Notes under the pieces: generated by a model
What the model saw: the letters and a program-made list of their open reading frames with translations, nothing else
What the model was told of the DNA's origin: nothing
The model's database searches: none
Shown here: positions 46,931 through 59,989 of the stretch, piece by piece
Layout of the letters: each line of letters begins with the position of its first letter
How positions within the stretch are numbered: the stretch's first letter is position 1
Translations under genes and position numbers: made by a program
Assembly (NCBI GenBank): GCA_036362985.1
Contig: JAYGXS010000004.1
Span: 32,709,382 to 32,773,381 of the forward strand
From: Ligula intestinalis
Taxonomy: Eukaryota; Platyhelminthes; Cestoda; Diphyllobothriidea; Diphyllobothriidae
Length of the DNA stretch: 64,000 nt
Reading direction: 5' to 3'

Positions 46931-48071
46931 GTTAGGGGACGGAGAGACGCTTAAAAACTCGTCAGCTTTTGGATATTAGTCACAAACTCTTACCAACAAA
47001 TTCACCTGGCCAATGGGCCTGCATAAAACTTAGCTTAGGTAAATTCGTAACTGTGTTATGGATGGAGATTTGGTATTCGAATGAGCCTCGGAAGAAACAG
47101 GCAGTTAAACGATTCGAACTAAATATTCCCGTTAAATGCGTTGGTTATATTGAATTATAAATTAGATATTCGGAGCGAATTTTCCGGAAGGGGGAACATA
47201 GCAGGGACAATTCTCGAAGGCTGTAGACAGTTCCAGTGCTTAGAGTATAAAGAAAGGAAGTCTATATAGGAGTTTGAAGCGTGCTCGTGTAGTTCAACTG
47301 CAGAAACCTATGTTTGCCGAAGTGAGTTTGGGAAGTTTGGCAGGATTTGGAAAAATATTTGAGCGGCTTTCGCAGTGCAAACATATATACGACATCCTAA
47401 AGAATAACTTAGCTATTCAGGGATTTCTGAATTTAGACAGTGCCTGTTGAAAATATAAAATAAATTGGATAGAAAACGCGGGCGTGAGCGCTGAGATTGT
47501 AGGTTTATTTGTTTGAGCTTTTGAAATTTAATAGGAGAGCGCCGTCAGACACTGTTGGCGTTCAGCAACGTGTGCACATTTGAAGAGGCATACTGCGGAG
47601 GTGGGTCACTTCCGTGACTGGGCTTGGTTCGCGCCGACGACCACGAGGGCCTCACATGCTCAAGGCCGTAATCGTTTGTGGTTAGTGGAGCAAGGATGCA
47701 TGAGGGAGGTATAGAGTGTTAGTTTTATCCAAACACTTAAGACACCATGTAAAAGGGAGTACTTAGAAATAGTAGTCGCTGAAGCTGACCCACAAACTGC
47801 TTCCTAGTCCGTTTACAATGTAGACAGGCAGCAATACAATTGAGCCGATTATTGGCTCTACAAAAAACCGCATATATTGAAAGTAGTACTTACGATCTTT
47901 TCTTTTCTACGACCGATAACATGGCCAAGGAGGACGAGTTTGGTAGCGTTGGTGAAATAAATTATTCAACCGAACTGGGAAGAAACTAGTCATCCTGGAT
48001 GGGCCTCGAACCAACGGTAATGAAATAGGACGCCCCGATCGGGAGCCATGGATGCGATCACATTTTGCTTA
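46931..48071. other. Unassigned DNA
   Basis: No supported gene. Bases about 47980-48060 (gatcgggagccatgg.tg.gatcacattt) recur at about 49690-49735. Confidence 0.45.
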
Positions 48072-49772
48072 ATGACGAACAGTTAACCTTCTCGGTTAAA
48101 CTTCCAACTGAAATTTAGTGGTGGCGCGTTAAATGCGGAAATTTGATACAAAGTGTGGGTATCATGGTGTTTAATTTCATGCTGGCATACGGCAAAATGC
48201 AAGCGTGCTCTGTAAAACATGGTGGGCTACATTCATACGCTTTAGGCGTTCTGTTAACATTTCATTTCTACCCTCTCCCCCTGAACCAAATAACTCTGGA
48301 CAGCCAACACCTGCTGCTAGTCTATCATGCTGGATGCTCTGTCAGTACTCTCACCACTAAATTGATTTCGTAATCAGTTTGGTCTAACCACTACCCGGAG
48401 TCTGCAGTATATGAATGAACTCCGAACCAGTAGGCTACCTTCTTGGATGTCCATATTTTTGATTCTACTTTCCCCGTCCGTTCCCTGAATTCGGACTTGG
48501 GACCACTTTCAGTCAAATAATAAGGGGATTTAATTCGCCGTAGTACAGGTGATCTGGCTTAGCTGGCCTGGCTAGCTGGTTGTCCAGCCAACTTGAGTTT
48601 GCGGCAGGTTTCTTGGAAGTCGAAAATTCGCTATTTGGTTTGATTGGCTAGAGCCACATTCCGTCAAGCCGCTTACTTATTTTCCACTGCGCTTACACAT
48701 ATAAACAGGTCGATAAAAGCGTTCTAGTAGTTAAAATAAGGAATCGAAGACCCGACTCTGGCCAGCACATGTAAACGCGGTATCAAGTAGTCGAAAAAAT
48801 GGCTAGTGTAATCACTCAGAATTCACTATAAGAGGGCCAGAAAAATTATTTGATAATATTTCTTGTACTGCCTTGCGAAACAAAAGCAGCTTCTATTAAA
48901 AGCCCACAGTTGACTAATTGTAGACACACATTTTGAAACAGTTTTCGAGACAGTTTGATTAATTGAACGTCTCAAGACGATTCTCCTTATCGTAAAATTT
49001 ACTTTGTAGGAGCAATTCGGCAACCTTGACTGTCAGATCCTGGGGAATGGAAGTAAAAGGAGACATTAAATCGGAAGATACGATAAGTTCGGTTGACAGA
49101 AGGCGTTCATCCCCACGTTTCTCTAACAATTATATTGTCAAGCCGACTGTGGTGTGTTAATCTGCGTTCAGATATGTAAGACCCTGCAACAGCCACTTTG
49201 TCACTCCGTAAGTTGGGTGTTGAGGTTCCGTTATAAAAGAGAAGATCAATTCAGAAAGATATAGACGCAGACACATTGATTCATGCTAATTTAGTTGTGC
49301 AGACACTCCGAGATGATGTAGAAAGAAAATGAACACTCAATCACTGTAGTTGTTTACTCTGAAAAGGTTTTCTTCGTGGCGAGCGTTTGGTGAAGTACGT
49401 AGCCTGTATCATGCACTTAAATGCAAATGTACACAAAGTATGTGCCAATGTAAGTCGTTGCTTAGTCATCGCACGTAAAGTACCAATGGCACTGCTCGAA
49501 TGAACTTCGAACCAGTAGACTACCCTCTTGGATGACTAGTCACACGGCTAAAGAGGATGAGTGCAGTAGCTTTGGTGAACATCAATCATTTAAGTAACCC
49601 AATTGGAAAGAAACTGGGCGTCCTTGGTGTGTCTCTACTCCATGACACTGAGGGTAAGGCATGGTAAAAGTTCTAGCCATTTGACCTAGAAGGTTCCGAC
49701 CGGGAGCCATGGGTGTGATCACATTTGGTTCATTTTGCCCGCACAGTTTACCAAAACGTATGAAGTATTACA
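48072..49772. repeat. Second copies of local duplications
   Basis: 48072-48378 pairs with 42198-42503. 48626-49490 pairs with 46073-46930. The phrase aatgaactccgaaccagtag at about 48413 recurs at about 49501. No gene except the dead RT fragment on the minus strand. Confidence 0.65.
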
Positions 49773-52680
49773 ATTTAGAATGCATCAGGCGACTACTTGA
49801 CGCTGTCGATTGTTTGGCATAATCGCAAACCCATCGCACCCCCACCTTCCGCAAAAGAAAACACCAAAGATGCAATTAAACTATTTAAGGTAAGCCGGTC
49901 AAATCGCATTAGGAGAGGATACATTAGGTCACTGTCGGGGGCACGGTAAGTGACTAAGAACCCTAAAAATTTAAAAAATCAACATCAAATTTCCAAAGTA
50001 CCTGAAGGATTTCAGTATTAGGACAATTTTGCACAAGCATACCATACAATCCAGTCCTTATTAAACCACCTGAATGTCTGACATATCACTACCGTTATCA
50101 GCATGCTCGTACCGGATATACGCCAGCACGAACTCAGTCAATAATAATCCGACCGGCATGCTGTCTCCTTGTCTACCGGAACATCGAACACTCCGTCTCC
50201 CTGACGTCCGATTCGAAAAGCCACCATGCGAAGTGGGAGGTGTGCTGGCTCTTATAAATTAACTTTATCTTTGCGCTGGTACGGACAAACTGTTTCTGTT
50301 CTATAACATTTTGCAGAAAATTACCGAGTACAGTAACCCTGGCAGACCTCGAGTATTTTATATTGAGAAGATACGACCGCTAGAACATGGGGTTTATTGT
50401 TATGAATTTTCAGATTATCGATCGAAACCTTCTTCAGAGACACCTGTAGATAAGCACGATAGAGGCGGAAGGTACAGAGTAAAAACAGTCTTCTCTGTGC
50501 ATCTGTTCTCTGTAACCCGTCTGGGTGCTTGCGTGCGCAATATGAGGTAAGTCACCCGGATCCAGTTAAAAGGACTTTTATAGCGCCCCGAAAACACAAA
50601 CTCAAGATGCTAGGGAGAGCGAGATTGCGAGAGAGAGAAAAAAAGCCCACAAGAGCATCCGATCATACATGATGAGTACGAGAGCAGAGTAGACAATGAC
50701 TGATATTGATATTACTCAGACAAAGTCAGAGAAATTCAGTATTACCACCTGGGTGGACTTTGCAGGCTTGTCTAAAAAGAAGACTGCATAACAAAAGGAA
50801 ATGCTCTTTCAAATCGAGAACCGATAATCCATGTGCAGAATGATGAATATCCACAGATCGCAGACGAAACTCGTTCGTCCGATCTGCAGGGCAGACAGCG
50901 AGCGAAATGCATATAACACCGAAAAGGTCAGAGAAAATCACAGGATTCGAAACGGAAAACATTTCAAGGATTATTTTCCCTGTCTGTTTTTTGACTATGT
51001 TTCTAGCGCAGGGGGTTAAATGACTTAAACCATAGCATCTGCGATCTTCAGACCATGGTTCCTTTGGCGAGAAGAGAGCAGACGCTGGGAAGGCCAGAGT
51101 GTTAGGAATAGTGTATTCTGCACAGAGGTATAGGAGAATAGATGGAAAGAGCTTTGACAATCGGAGGACTGCAGGCCGGCTGCGAGGGCGTCAATTCCGG
51201 AGTGACGGGATTGTCGGGAAAACCGGAATGCTGGCGCATGCTTCGTTATGACAGCCATTCACGCGGCTAATGTCTAGACTAGAGCTCGTGGCGCGACCTT
51301 GAGATGGGCGAAGGCTGGCGTGGGCGCGCGACCACGGGGAGGCGTATGTGCGTGTCGGTCAGCGACAGTTAACGCCTGTCTACAGGCGGCAATGGGCGCA
51401 CAGGCCTTGCAGGCCAAAGGCGCCATGAGTCAACGGCTGACCTTGGGTTCCAAGCGGCTGCTAGGGGCCACTACATTCCACCTTATTGGCTCATGTCAAC
51501 TGGTCTCGCTAAAAAGCTGAGATACGATTTTCTGATACCACAACACGCATATACCAATAAGGAATTCATAGGGCATATGCTGCAACTAAAATATATCAAT
51601 GCTGATACCATTACCCACGACAGAAACCGTGGTCATTCTGACGCCATATCAAAAGGTTGCTTCTTTCAGTTAACAGTTCACAAATTCACCTTTGTGGCTT
51701 TTATAAAATTCGCATTGAACTGCGAATGAATTGTCCACGACGACTGAGAGCCCTTCTCCTCGTAGAGCACAACAACTGGTTAAAAGTTGCACAACAGATC
51801 GCAGACGAAACTCGTTCGTCCGATCTGCAGGGCAGACAGCGAGCGAAATGCATATAACACCAAAAGGTCAGAGAAAATCACAGGATAAGGAACGGGAAAA
51901 GGAGGACCGCAACTCTGAACAGCCCATAATCAGTCATTCTGCATAGTGCTTAAACGAGGGATAGATACCAGAGTATTTAACTAAAAGAGCTCTCCATAAA
52001 AAATTTCACTACGACGGCCTGTCAGTTGGTTCAATTCAAATTCACTGCCCGCTCAATCCTTAAGGTTTTCCTTTGTTCTAACTCGCACGATAAAGCAGAA
52101 ATTTGATTTTCTGGCTGAAGGTGTTGGCTTTGGACGTTAGCAACATATCAACTCTGTTCCGGTTAGCAACTGAAAAGTATCAGAGTCAATTTCATCGGTT
52201 AATCGAGGTTACAGAACTCCAAATGAAGAGAGCCGGTGATTCATATGCTTTCAAGTTATAAATTATTCACAAGTAGTTTGGGTCAATTTACCTGCCCAAC
52301 TTATTGTAGCGTACTATATCAATCAATTCTAATACAATAAACTGACTGTTCTACTTAGATATCCAAAGCCATCAATTAGGCTTCGATCGACTGTCTACCA
52401 GGTGTACTGGTGGATTTTAATAATAAATTTCACCAAATTCTAAAAACCTGTAGGGCCGCGTTAGGGTTCGAACAGATGACAGCAGAAGTGGGGTTTGAGT
52501 ACAGCCAAAGTTAAAACTAGTTGAGTTATAAGAAAACGACTGGAAGCCTACTTTAATCCCATTATGATCTTGTTGTGTGCCTCTAGGAGTCTAGGCTGTG
52601 AGTCTCCTCAGAGCACTACAATAATCACGTTCAGTTTCGTACAGAAAGAGGAGGGGTAAGACCAGAAGGAGTTGTTTATT
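49773..52680. repeat. Segmental duplication, copy B, first block
   Basis: Partner of 30219-32526. It contains the extra 50961-51793 sequence and the flanking duplication. Otherwise colinear with copy A; no gene. Confidence 0.8.
50853..51900. mobile_element. 0.83-kb templated insertion flanked by a roughly 100-bp duplication
   Basis: Insert 50961-51793 matches 34212-35046. The sequence acagatcgcagacgaaactc onward at 50853-50960 reappears at 51794-51900; the first about 94 bases are identical except for one missing base. The empty site survives once in copy A (about 31632-31740). CCAAT-box repeat copy 7 lies inside (minus, 51010-51150). Confidence 0.8.
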
Positions 52681-54486
52681 AGCAGACTTGACCTCAGATT
52701 GGTGAGGATCTGGCTGGCAGACAAGGCTATCTGACGCGCATAGGCCAGTCGGCTTTGTCACATATGGTGCCTCGTATTTATGTCTCCCAGATGGAGCAAA
52801 CAGTCCATTCGCGGAAGCTCGCCTTGTGTACTACTTAATCGCACCTAACATCTGACTGCTTTCTCTCATCAGACGGAATATTCTTAGTGTAGTGGTTATA
52901 GTGAAGCACACCTATTTGCACACTGCACTCTCTCATTTCTCCAAAAACAAACATCTGCAACAAAGAAGACGGCGAAAAGAAAAAGAGATGAGTATCGCAC
53001 ACTTCAGAACGAATAGGCCGAGGAATTTGCCTTTTTAGAGAGAGCAAGTTATGTGCTGTGTCTAATTTGCAATGACAAGGTTATACCGATGAAATGTTGG
53101 AATGTAAAGCGCCACTTCAACGCACGCGATGATACATTTGCATCAAAATAATCTGCGGGAGATAGGTGAAAGAAAGCATGCCAAGATATAATGAGCAGGA
53201 TGCAAACCAGCCAGAAGCAACTCCACCTATGGACCCAGCAAGGTGACTATAACTCCGCTAGCTTTGCTGGATCTTTAGCAATAGTTTGGAAAGGAAAACC
53301 ATTCAAAGATTTGCTAAAAAGTCCATACTGGATGTAGCCAATGAACCTTATGATAATTTTCCCAAGAAGGACAAGATAATCAAACGGATTCAAGAGACGT
53401 CTTTGTCGGCAAAACTGTTCATGAGCGTACCATCACGATGACAACCAACTTGGGGGAAAGAAATAAGGAAGACACAAATGCAGCGCTGTTCTTTTCTCTG
53501 GCTTTGAATGAATCAACAGACGTAAGCCATTTGGCGCAGCTCAGCGTGATGGCAAGATATGCAGCTGGCTATACACTGCAAAAAGGGGCCCAGCAATGTG
53601 CGTTGGTTGTCAAAAGCGAAGGTGCTTCGCCGTTTTGCAGCTTGCCTAAACGAAATCCGGACTTTCCTTGAAATGAAGGGCATTCAGCATCCAGAGCTAG
53701 CCAAACCTGAGTGGCTCCTTATGTTTTACTATCTCGTGGATATGACCGAACATCTATACTCACTAAACGTTCAATTGCAAGGCACTAGAAATACATTGTT
53801 ATCCCTTCAACAATCCGCGTTTGCTTTTGAAAAGAAGCTGGAACTCTACCATGGATCTTGAAACAGATCGTTGACTACATTTTGAAAAACTAAGAAAATA
53901 TAAAGATGCATGCACAGTAAGTGAGTCCACTTAAAACATTCATCTCCACCAGCTAGTTGGCTGAAGATTGGGGTGATGATTTGGAAAGACTTGGCATAAA
54001 GCGGATTTGGCAAGCAAGCACATGTGGACAGAAATGATAAAAAACTTCGACCCGAAGAGCAACTGATAATCAAAATTTGGAACACGCTTTCGGTAACATA
54101 ACACACCCTACAGCGTAGAATTATTGCCGTATTGACCCTGTTTAGATCTACGTATGCATGTGAGTAGTCATTCTCATATCTTAGATAAATCAAGTCCACC
54201 GTACGATCACGTCTAACGAATGAAAGCCTCAAAGCTTGCATGAAGCTTGAGCTCATCAACTATCAGCCAGACTACAAATCCATGAGCGAATCTATGCAGC
54301 ACAAGAAGTCGCATTAAAAATGAATATTATAAGAACATCATTATAAAACATAAATTCAGAGGTTTATTATGCTTACATTTATTTAAATTTCATCTTAAAA
54401 TATACAATACGACTTTTACTGAAATACATTCCCAAATATTAGCATTCTTGGCTCTCTGAGTTAAAAAAAGGTTGCCGACCCCTAGG
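52681..54486 (+). mobile_element. hAT transposon, left-truncated copy
   Basis: The sequence encodes, in broken frames, a BED-type zinc finger (CLICNDK, VKRHFNARDDTF; about 53060-53140), a transposase core (FFSLALNESTDVSHLAQLSV, about 53490-53550) and the C-terminal dimerisation region (LTNESLKACMKLELINYQPD, about 54212-54275) ending near 54316. The right end is ggttgccgacccct followed by A, a one-base decay of the CCCCTG terminus seen in the 57-59 kb copy. The left terminus is missing. Related to the GTF2IRD2/ZBED5-type hAT proteins. Multiple stops; dead. Confidence 0.75.
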
Positions 54487-54975
54487 TTAGAGGATGCGTT
54501 GGAGTGATCTCCTCACCGTGTGCCGGTGAGTTGGCACGTTAATGTAAGTGGAAAGTTTGTGTACGACATAGTGCATCCCAGTAAATGTTGAGACGGACAA
54601 ATAAGTCAATGAAAAGTTTCATTGCTGTCTGGACTCGAAGATGGCAAAGCTAGTAGAGCGTGTCAAACCCAATGGAGTTTCACCGAGTTAGGCATAGAAA
54701 AGGGTTACATATCTCGGCAAACTCATGAATAAGGATGCCGGTAATGTTGAAAACAAGCGTCTGAAAGCAGAGAAAATGTCTAATGTTTGTGTAGTTGAAG
54801 GAATACTTTCACAATATGGCTAAAATTCCATAACTGAGTTGGGTTGATGATATCGGCTTCATTCGTCAAATATTATGGACAACTGTGTTTTCCTATCGGT
54901 AGACACGATGAGTGAAACAGGAAGTAGAGTGAAAATTTTTTTGACGTTTGCATTCAGGTGCGTCAGGAGGTTGCA
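54487..54975. other. Unassigned DNA
   Basis: No gene or known repeat is recognised between the hAT fragment and the second block of copy B. Confidence 0.45.
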
Positions 54976-55249
54976 ATTTGTTGGCATAGTTGCATATCTT
55001 TGCACATTTTTACCTTTGAGGTGGTAGAAGTAGGTTGTTCACTAGCCCTGCATTTTTGCCCAATTCCGAGTGATAAATGTGATAGGCACTCCGGTCGTCA
55101 CCCTTGTCGACCTTGGTCAGGTACCAATTCCGACACCGCTGTTTTCGCCTGTGCTCGACTGATGAAGCTATGTATGCGTGGGTCCTTTTGGTCCTCCTCG
55201 AGTTCCGTCGCTACCTACTTCTTCTACTCGGCTAAAAAGGAAATAAATA

Positions 55250-55760
55250 TGTTATAGCCCAGTTTTTCGGCGTCGCCAGTAGTTATAGCCCGGTACTTCG
55301 AGCCCGACTAATAGGTAGAAGAAGGCAAGGGGCGTTCCTGATAGGCAATGCCTTTATTCAACCGTACACAAAGACTGGGGCCGCGCGTGACTGTCCGGTT
55401 CTCTGTGTCCTGCAGTTCCGTCGGAGTCGTCGTCAGAGTCGTCCCTTTGGTCTGTCAACTCCGGCATATTTATACGGCTCCGGTCTTTCCAGAACATTTC
55501 TAGCGTATGGCCTGCTCCCAGACATTCTGGAATAATCTTGACTACGCCCACTGCGCCTGCTATATGGGTGGTCGTCTGGTTTTCTTGGCTCATGGCATAT
55601 GCGTAGGCGTGGGCGTCTGACATGACGGCGTGACGCACTCCGGGCGGCCATTTTCGTCGACTGCCGTAAATGCGCGGGGGCGTCAAGTGTGCTCAGGGGG
55701 TGCGCGGCCGGCCTGCGGCCATGACTAAATTAGCGTGTACTTCTCGTCTCCACAACAACA
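55250..55760 (-). mobile_element. Solo-LTR-like insertion
   Basis: A 511-bp insert absent from copy A, bounded by TGTT...AACA. On the minus strand it has a TATA-like box (gtataaata, about 55468-55476) and downstream an AATAAA (about 55352-55357), the order expected of an LTR. A 28-bp phrase (gttatagccc.gt.cttcg) is repeated at its plus-left end. I find no clear target duplication, so the LTR call is moderate. Confidence 0.5.
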
Positions 55761-57296
55761 TTTCTTTAGAAACGCTGTTTATGCTCTTGCTCCCAATCAC
55801 CCAGGAAGTGTTCACCGAAGGAGCGCGCTCAGACCGCAAGTGAAAAATCATCATAATATAATACTACTCGCTACTATGTAGTAATGCTGATTTATTTCAA
55901 TTTAATTTTATATTGATATTTGTGAGAAACCCATGGCATACGCTCTCTCGGCAGTATTCCCAATTCAATGCGTACATCTCCCTCAAACCTACTTCACCTG
56001 AAGTATGCTGATACTGATACCACTTCCCAGGACAGAAACCGTAGTCATTCTGACATCAGATCAGAAGGTTGATTCTTTCAGTTTACAAGTTGACAGTTAA
56101 CAAGTACACCGTTGCGGTTTTAATAAAAATTAGCTTTTAACTTCGAACGACTGGACTACGACGGCTGAGAGCCCTGCTCTGCGTTGAGCACAACAACTGG
56201 TGAGCAGTTGCACAATGTAAAAGTTAGTTGTGAAGTGATTGACAGCAGTTATTTCGAGGTGCAAGCCTTCCTCTCAGAACCGTTAGTGAGGACATCAACG
56301 GTGACCTCAACAGATTGGGCCACGTCAACTGTTTGTCTCAATAGTGCGCGCGTTTCTACTATGTGGTGATATTCTTCCTGATTTTGACTGGCTGGCTGAC
56401 ACATCCAATTGGCACAGCGAGTTGTTTTTCATCGTCGTGCTGAAATAAATAAATAACCACAGATCTGACCACGGTGGGTTTACGAATATCGTGAATCGGG
56501 CGTCTACATATGCCGTGCCTTACACGCGGGTGAACAAATTCCCGGCAAGTACTATCTAAGACATGCCGTCGCCTACATCTCTTACGCTGGTGGGGAACAC
56601 CATCAGCCTGAATGTGAAGTTCTTTGAGACATTAAGTGCCTTGGGCAGTCTTGCTGGTAAGCACAACTACTGAATCTTATGCACTGTTATACTGTAACGT
56701 ACGGGCAGTTTTTCGCATGGCATAGTACGTTCTTCAAGTGAAAGTTAGGCAGCTAAGATTGGTTACATTACCGTTTGCTGTGTATAATTCGTGCCCGCCT
56801 GTATTTGATTTTCATTTGCGGTAACTAAGATTTTCTGGATCCAGGAGGGATTCATTTGAGACGTTTCTGGCGTAAAATAAGGTCCTTTTCGAGTGCAACG
56901 CAAAGCCAGTCAGTTATAATATGTGTTAATAGATAGCCTAGGACAGGGGTACACACCTTTTTAACTCAGAGAGCCAAAAAAGCAAATATTTGGAATTATA
57001 TTTCAAAAAAGCCATATAGTATATGTTAAAATGAAATTTTATTAAATGCTAGTATAATAAGCCTCTGAATTTATTCTTTTATATAATGCTGTAATAATAC
57101 TCACTAGCGAAAAAGCCCGGCTTCGCCTTAAGGCCTCCCTGCCCACCCCCCTCCCCCCAAGGGGAGTAGGCGGTAAAACAGCTGCCTTCTGCCAAAAAGG
57201 GAGTTAACAGTAATGCGTCTGCTCACCCGACCTTTTAGGCCTTTCAGTGCATAATCCAGGTTGGCACAATTACACTGACACACTCGCATTCAAACC

Positions 57297-58689
57297 CTAG
57301 CTGCTTGTGACGCCAACTAGCTGGTGGACATCAAAGTTTTGAGAGGACTTACTTCCTGTGCATGCATCTTTATATTGTCGTAAATTTTCAAAATGTAGTA
57401 CTCGATCTGTTTCAAGATCCATGATAAAGAGTTCAAGCTTGTTTTTAAAAGCAAACATGGATTGTTGAAGGGATAACACTGTATTTCCATTGCCTTGCTA
57501 TTTAGCGTTAGGTTGGTTCAGATGTTCGGTCATATCCACGAGATAGTAAAACATGAGGAGCCACTCAGTTTTGGCTAGCTCAGGATGCTCAATGCCCTTC
57601 ATTTCAAGGAACGTCCGGATTTCGTCCAGTCAAGATGAAAAACGGCTAAGCACCTTCCCTTTTGACAACCAATGTACCTTGCTGTGCAAAAGCAGACCAT
57701 GATAGTTATTTCCAACTTCATGTAGCGGTGTTTTACACTGTTGATCATTTGAGGCTTGAGCAACAATAAAGTTAATCACACGGATGACCAACGACATCAA
57801 TTCGCCAGGCTGCCCGTCGCAAATCTGAGCACAAAGAGCTTCCTGGTGTAGAATGCAATGGAAACGTAGGATGGGTCTATTTTCACATTCACAGAGAAGC
57901 GCCAAAAATCCTTTGTTTTTCCCCATCATACACGGAGCACCATTAGTACACACTGAGATAAGTTTATCCATAGGTAGTTTTTTTCTTGAGTGAAATCCAT
58001 ACAAGACTTGAATAAATCCTCACCTCTTCTGGATCCTTTTATTGGCAGAACCGCAAGACATTCTTCGTGCAGTGTATCACCAGTAGCATACCTTGCAATC
58101 ACACTGAACTGCGCCAAATGGCTTAGGTCTATTGACTCATCCAAAGCCAGGGAAAAGAACGGCGCTGCAATTATGACTTTCAATTGCGTTTCCTCCACGT
58201 GGGTTGCCATTATGATGGTACACTTATGAGCAGTTTTTGCCGAAAAAGGCATGCCTTGTATCCGTTTAATTATCTTGTCTTTTTTCGGAAGATCCTCAAA
58301 AATTTTATCGGCTACATCGAGCATGAACGTTTTAGCAAACTCACCACCTGTGAATGGTTTTTCGTTCCTAACTATTGATAAAGATTCAGCAAAGCCCGCG
58401 GAGTTATAGTAACCTTGCTGGGTCCATATGTGGAGTTGCTTCTGGCTGGTTTGCATCCTGCTCATTAGCTCTTGCATGCTTTCTTTCGGCTATCTCCCGC
58501 AGGGTATTTCGATGCAAACGTATCATGGCGTGTGTTGAAGTGGCGCTTTACATTCGACCGTTTCATCGATGTAATCTTGTCACTGCAAATTAGACACACC
58601 GCATAATCTGCTCTCTGCACATAGGCGAATTCTTCGCCCCATTCATACTGAAATGTACGATAATCCGCATCTACTTTTCGTTTCGCCAT
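57297..58689 (-). pseudogene. hAT transposase, BED finger plus RNase H-like core, frameshifted
   Basis: It opens MAKRKVDADYRTFQYEWGEE, then a BED-like zinc finger (CLICSDK ... VKRHFNTRHDTF). After a frame change near 58470 it reads FAKTFMLDVADKIFEDLPKK and FFSLALDESIDLSHLAQFSV, the first catalytic Asp region of hAT transposases. After another frame change near 57990 come VCTNGAPCMMGKNKGFLALL, FHCILHQEALCAQ and WLLMFYYLVDMTEHLNQ. Two stops lie near 57630 and 57490. The C-terminal dimerisation domain seen in the 54-kb copy is missing; unrelated DNA lies at 57060-57295. Closest known style: GTF2IRD2/ZBED5-like hAT-derived proteins. Confidence 0.85.
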
Positions 58690-58739
58690 ACTCCTTGTTG
58701 CAGGGGTTAACTTTGGGCAAATGAGAGAGAATTTAGCGT

Positions 58740-59640
58740 TAAAAGATGTGCGATCCGTCTGATGAAAGAAAGCAGTCAGATGTTAGGACCGATGTATTAG
58801 TCCACAAAGCAAGTGTTCGCGAAAGGACTGTTTGCTCCGTCTAGGGGACATAAACACGAGGCACTATAAGTAGGAAAGCCGGTTGGCCTATGCGCGTAAG
58901 ATAGCCTTGTCTGCCAGCGTGACCTTGACCGAGCTGGGGTCAAGTCTACGGGCTGTCGTACTTGAGTAGAGCGTCTGTTATTTAGCGAGCTCGTAGCGGC
59001 ACCCCATTGGAGGTGGACGGCTACAATGCGTGCCCTCCCCCCCCCTTCTTTCTGTAAGACCCGCTGTCCCAAAGCCATGTGTTGCCACAACCAACTGTTC
59101 CAATGCTCTCTTGCTCTGACAACCCCGTCCCCGAGGCTTTACCTCGCAGCTGCGTCTGGGAAGCCGGTAATAGCTGCGCGAGCGTCCCCTTTCCTTCGGT
59201 TTTCTCGCGGCCCCGAGACCACCGCCCTGACGACCGTAGTTTATTCAGTCACGCACACACTACCCGAGCAAACACGGGCGTCCAAATACCCAAGGGCCAT
59301 TTAAACAGTCCACCCCTCGGCCTCTGTAGGCGACATCCCCTCGGGCAATTGCAAGACACCAATAACAGAACAATTGAACTTGCTCCGCAATCCTACTGAA
59401 TCAGCTGTCACCACTGTCTCAAACTCTCCCAAGTCTGGCTGGGCCTAATCAACACTAGCCCTGGCTTCGCCAGTGGCCACTGCCACCTGGGACTGCAATT
59501 GGGAGTTCTGTGCATAATAAATCACTCCTTCTGATGGCTGGTGTCTTTTAACTTCCAACCTGGGATTTGGCCTGATGATTGTAGTGATCCAAGTACAAGC
59601 CACTACTAAGACCCCTAAAGAGTAACCTGATCATAAAATC
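58740..59640. other. hAT 5' region (minus orientation) with unassigned DNA
   Basis: Bases 58741-58940 match, in reverse, the 5' region of the truncated hAT at 52690-52870. The rest to 59640 has open frames rich in Pro/Ser/Arg (59026-59399) without a domain; probably transposon untranslated sequence. Confidence 0.55.
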
Positions 59641-59989
59641 TGAAGTTTTTGAAACAGCCATACGCGATCATCAAAAGAGCCATATATGGCTTGGGAGCCC
59701 ATGGGTTGCCGACCCCTGGCCTAGGAGATTACTATGATGTACGACAATGTTTGATTTTGCCCTTCTTCGGTAAATGGTACCTCAGCCTCAAATCAATTCA
59801 CCGAACAAATCTAGCAACATCCAATATGTGCCGAACTACCCATTAAAACGTTCATCATGAATTTTAATGAGTTAGTCCATTTCCTGTTAGGGCTTTGGAC
59901 CCTTCACTGAAAAGTCACGGATGCTAGCCTCAGGGGTTTGGGTGCGAACGACTGATTAAGATTAATAAGGCTGAAACGTAAACCATAGT

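Larger units (their letters stand above)
56944..59718 (-). mobile_element. hAT transposon with both termini and 8-bp target duplication
   Basis: The left end begins CAGGGGT and the right end is ACCCCTG, preceded by ggttgccg. The flanking 8 bases are gcctagga on both sides (56936-56943 and 59719-59726). An 8-bp duplication and CAGGG-type ends are diagnostic of hAT. The empty site is present in copy A (about 37010), so the insertion postdates the segmental duplication. It sits in intron 1 of DM9 copy B. It is 2775 bp long, and the gene reads minus from about 58689. Confidence 0.92.

Noticed and set aside
53846..54259. A 137-residue minus-strand protein
   Set aside because: It lies antisense to the decayed hAT transposase C-terminus and has no domain of its own.
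59026..59399. A coding exon near 59 kb
   Set aside because: It lies inside the hAT element, upstream of its transposase on the other strand. Pro/Ser-rich with no domain.
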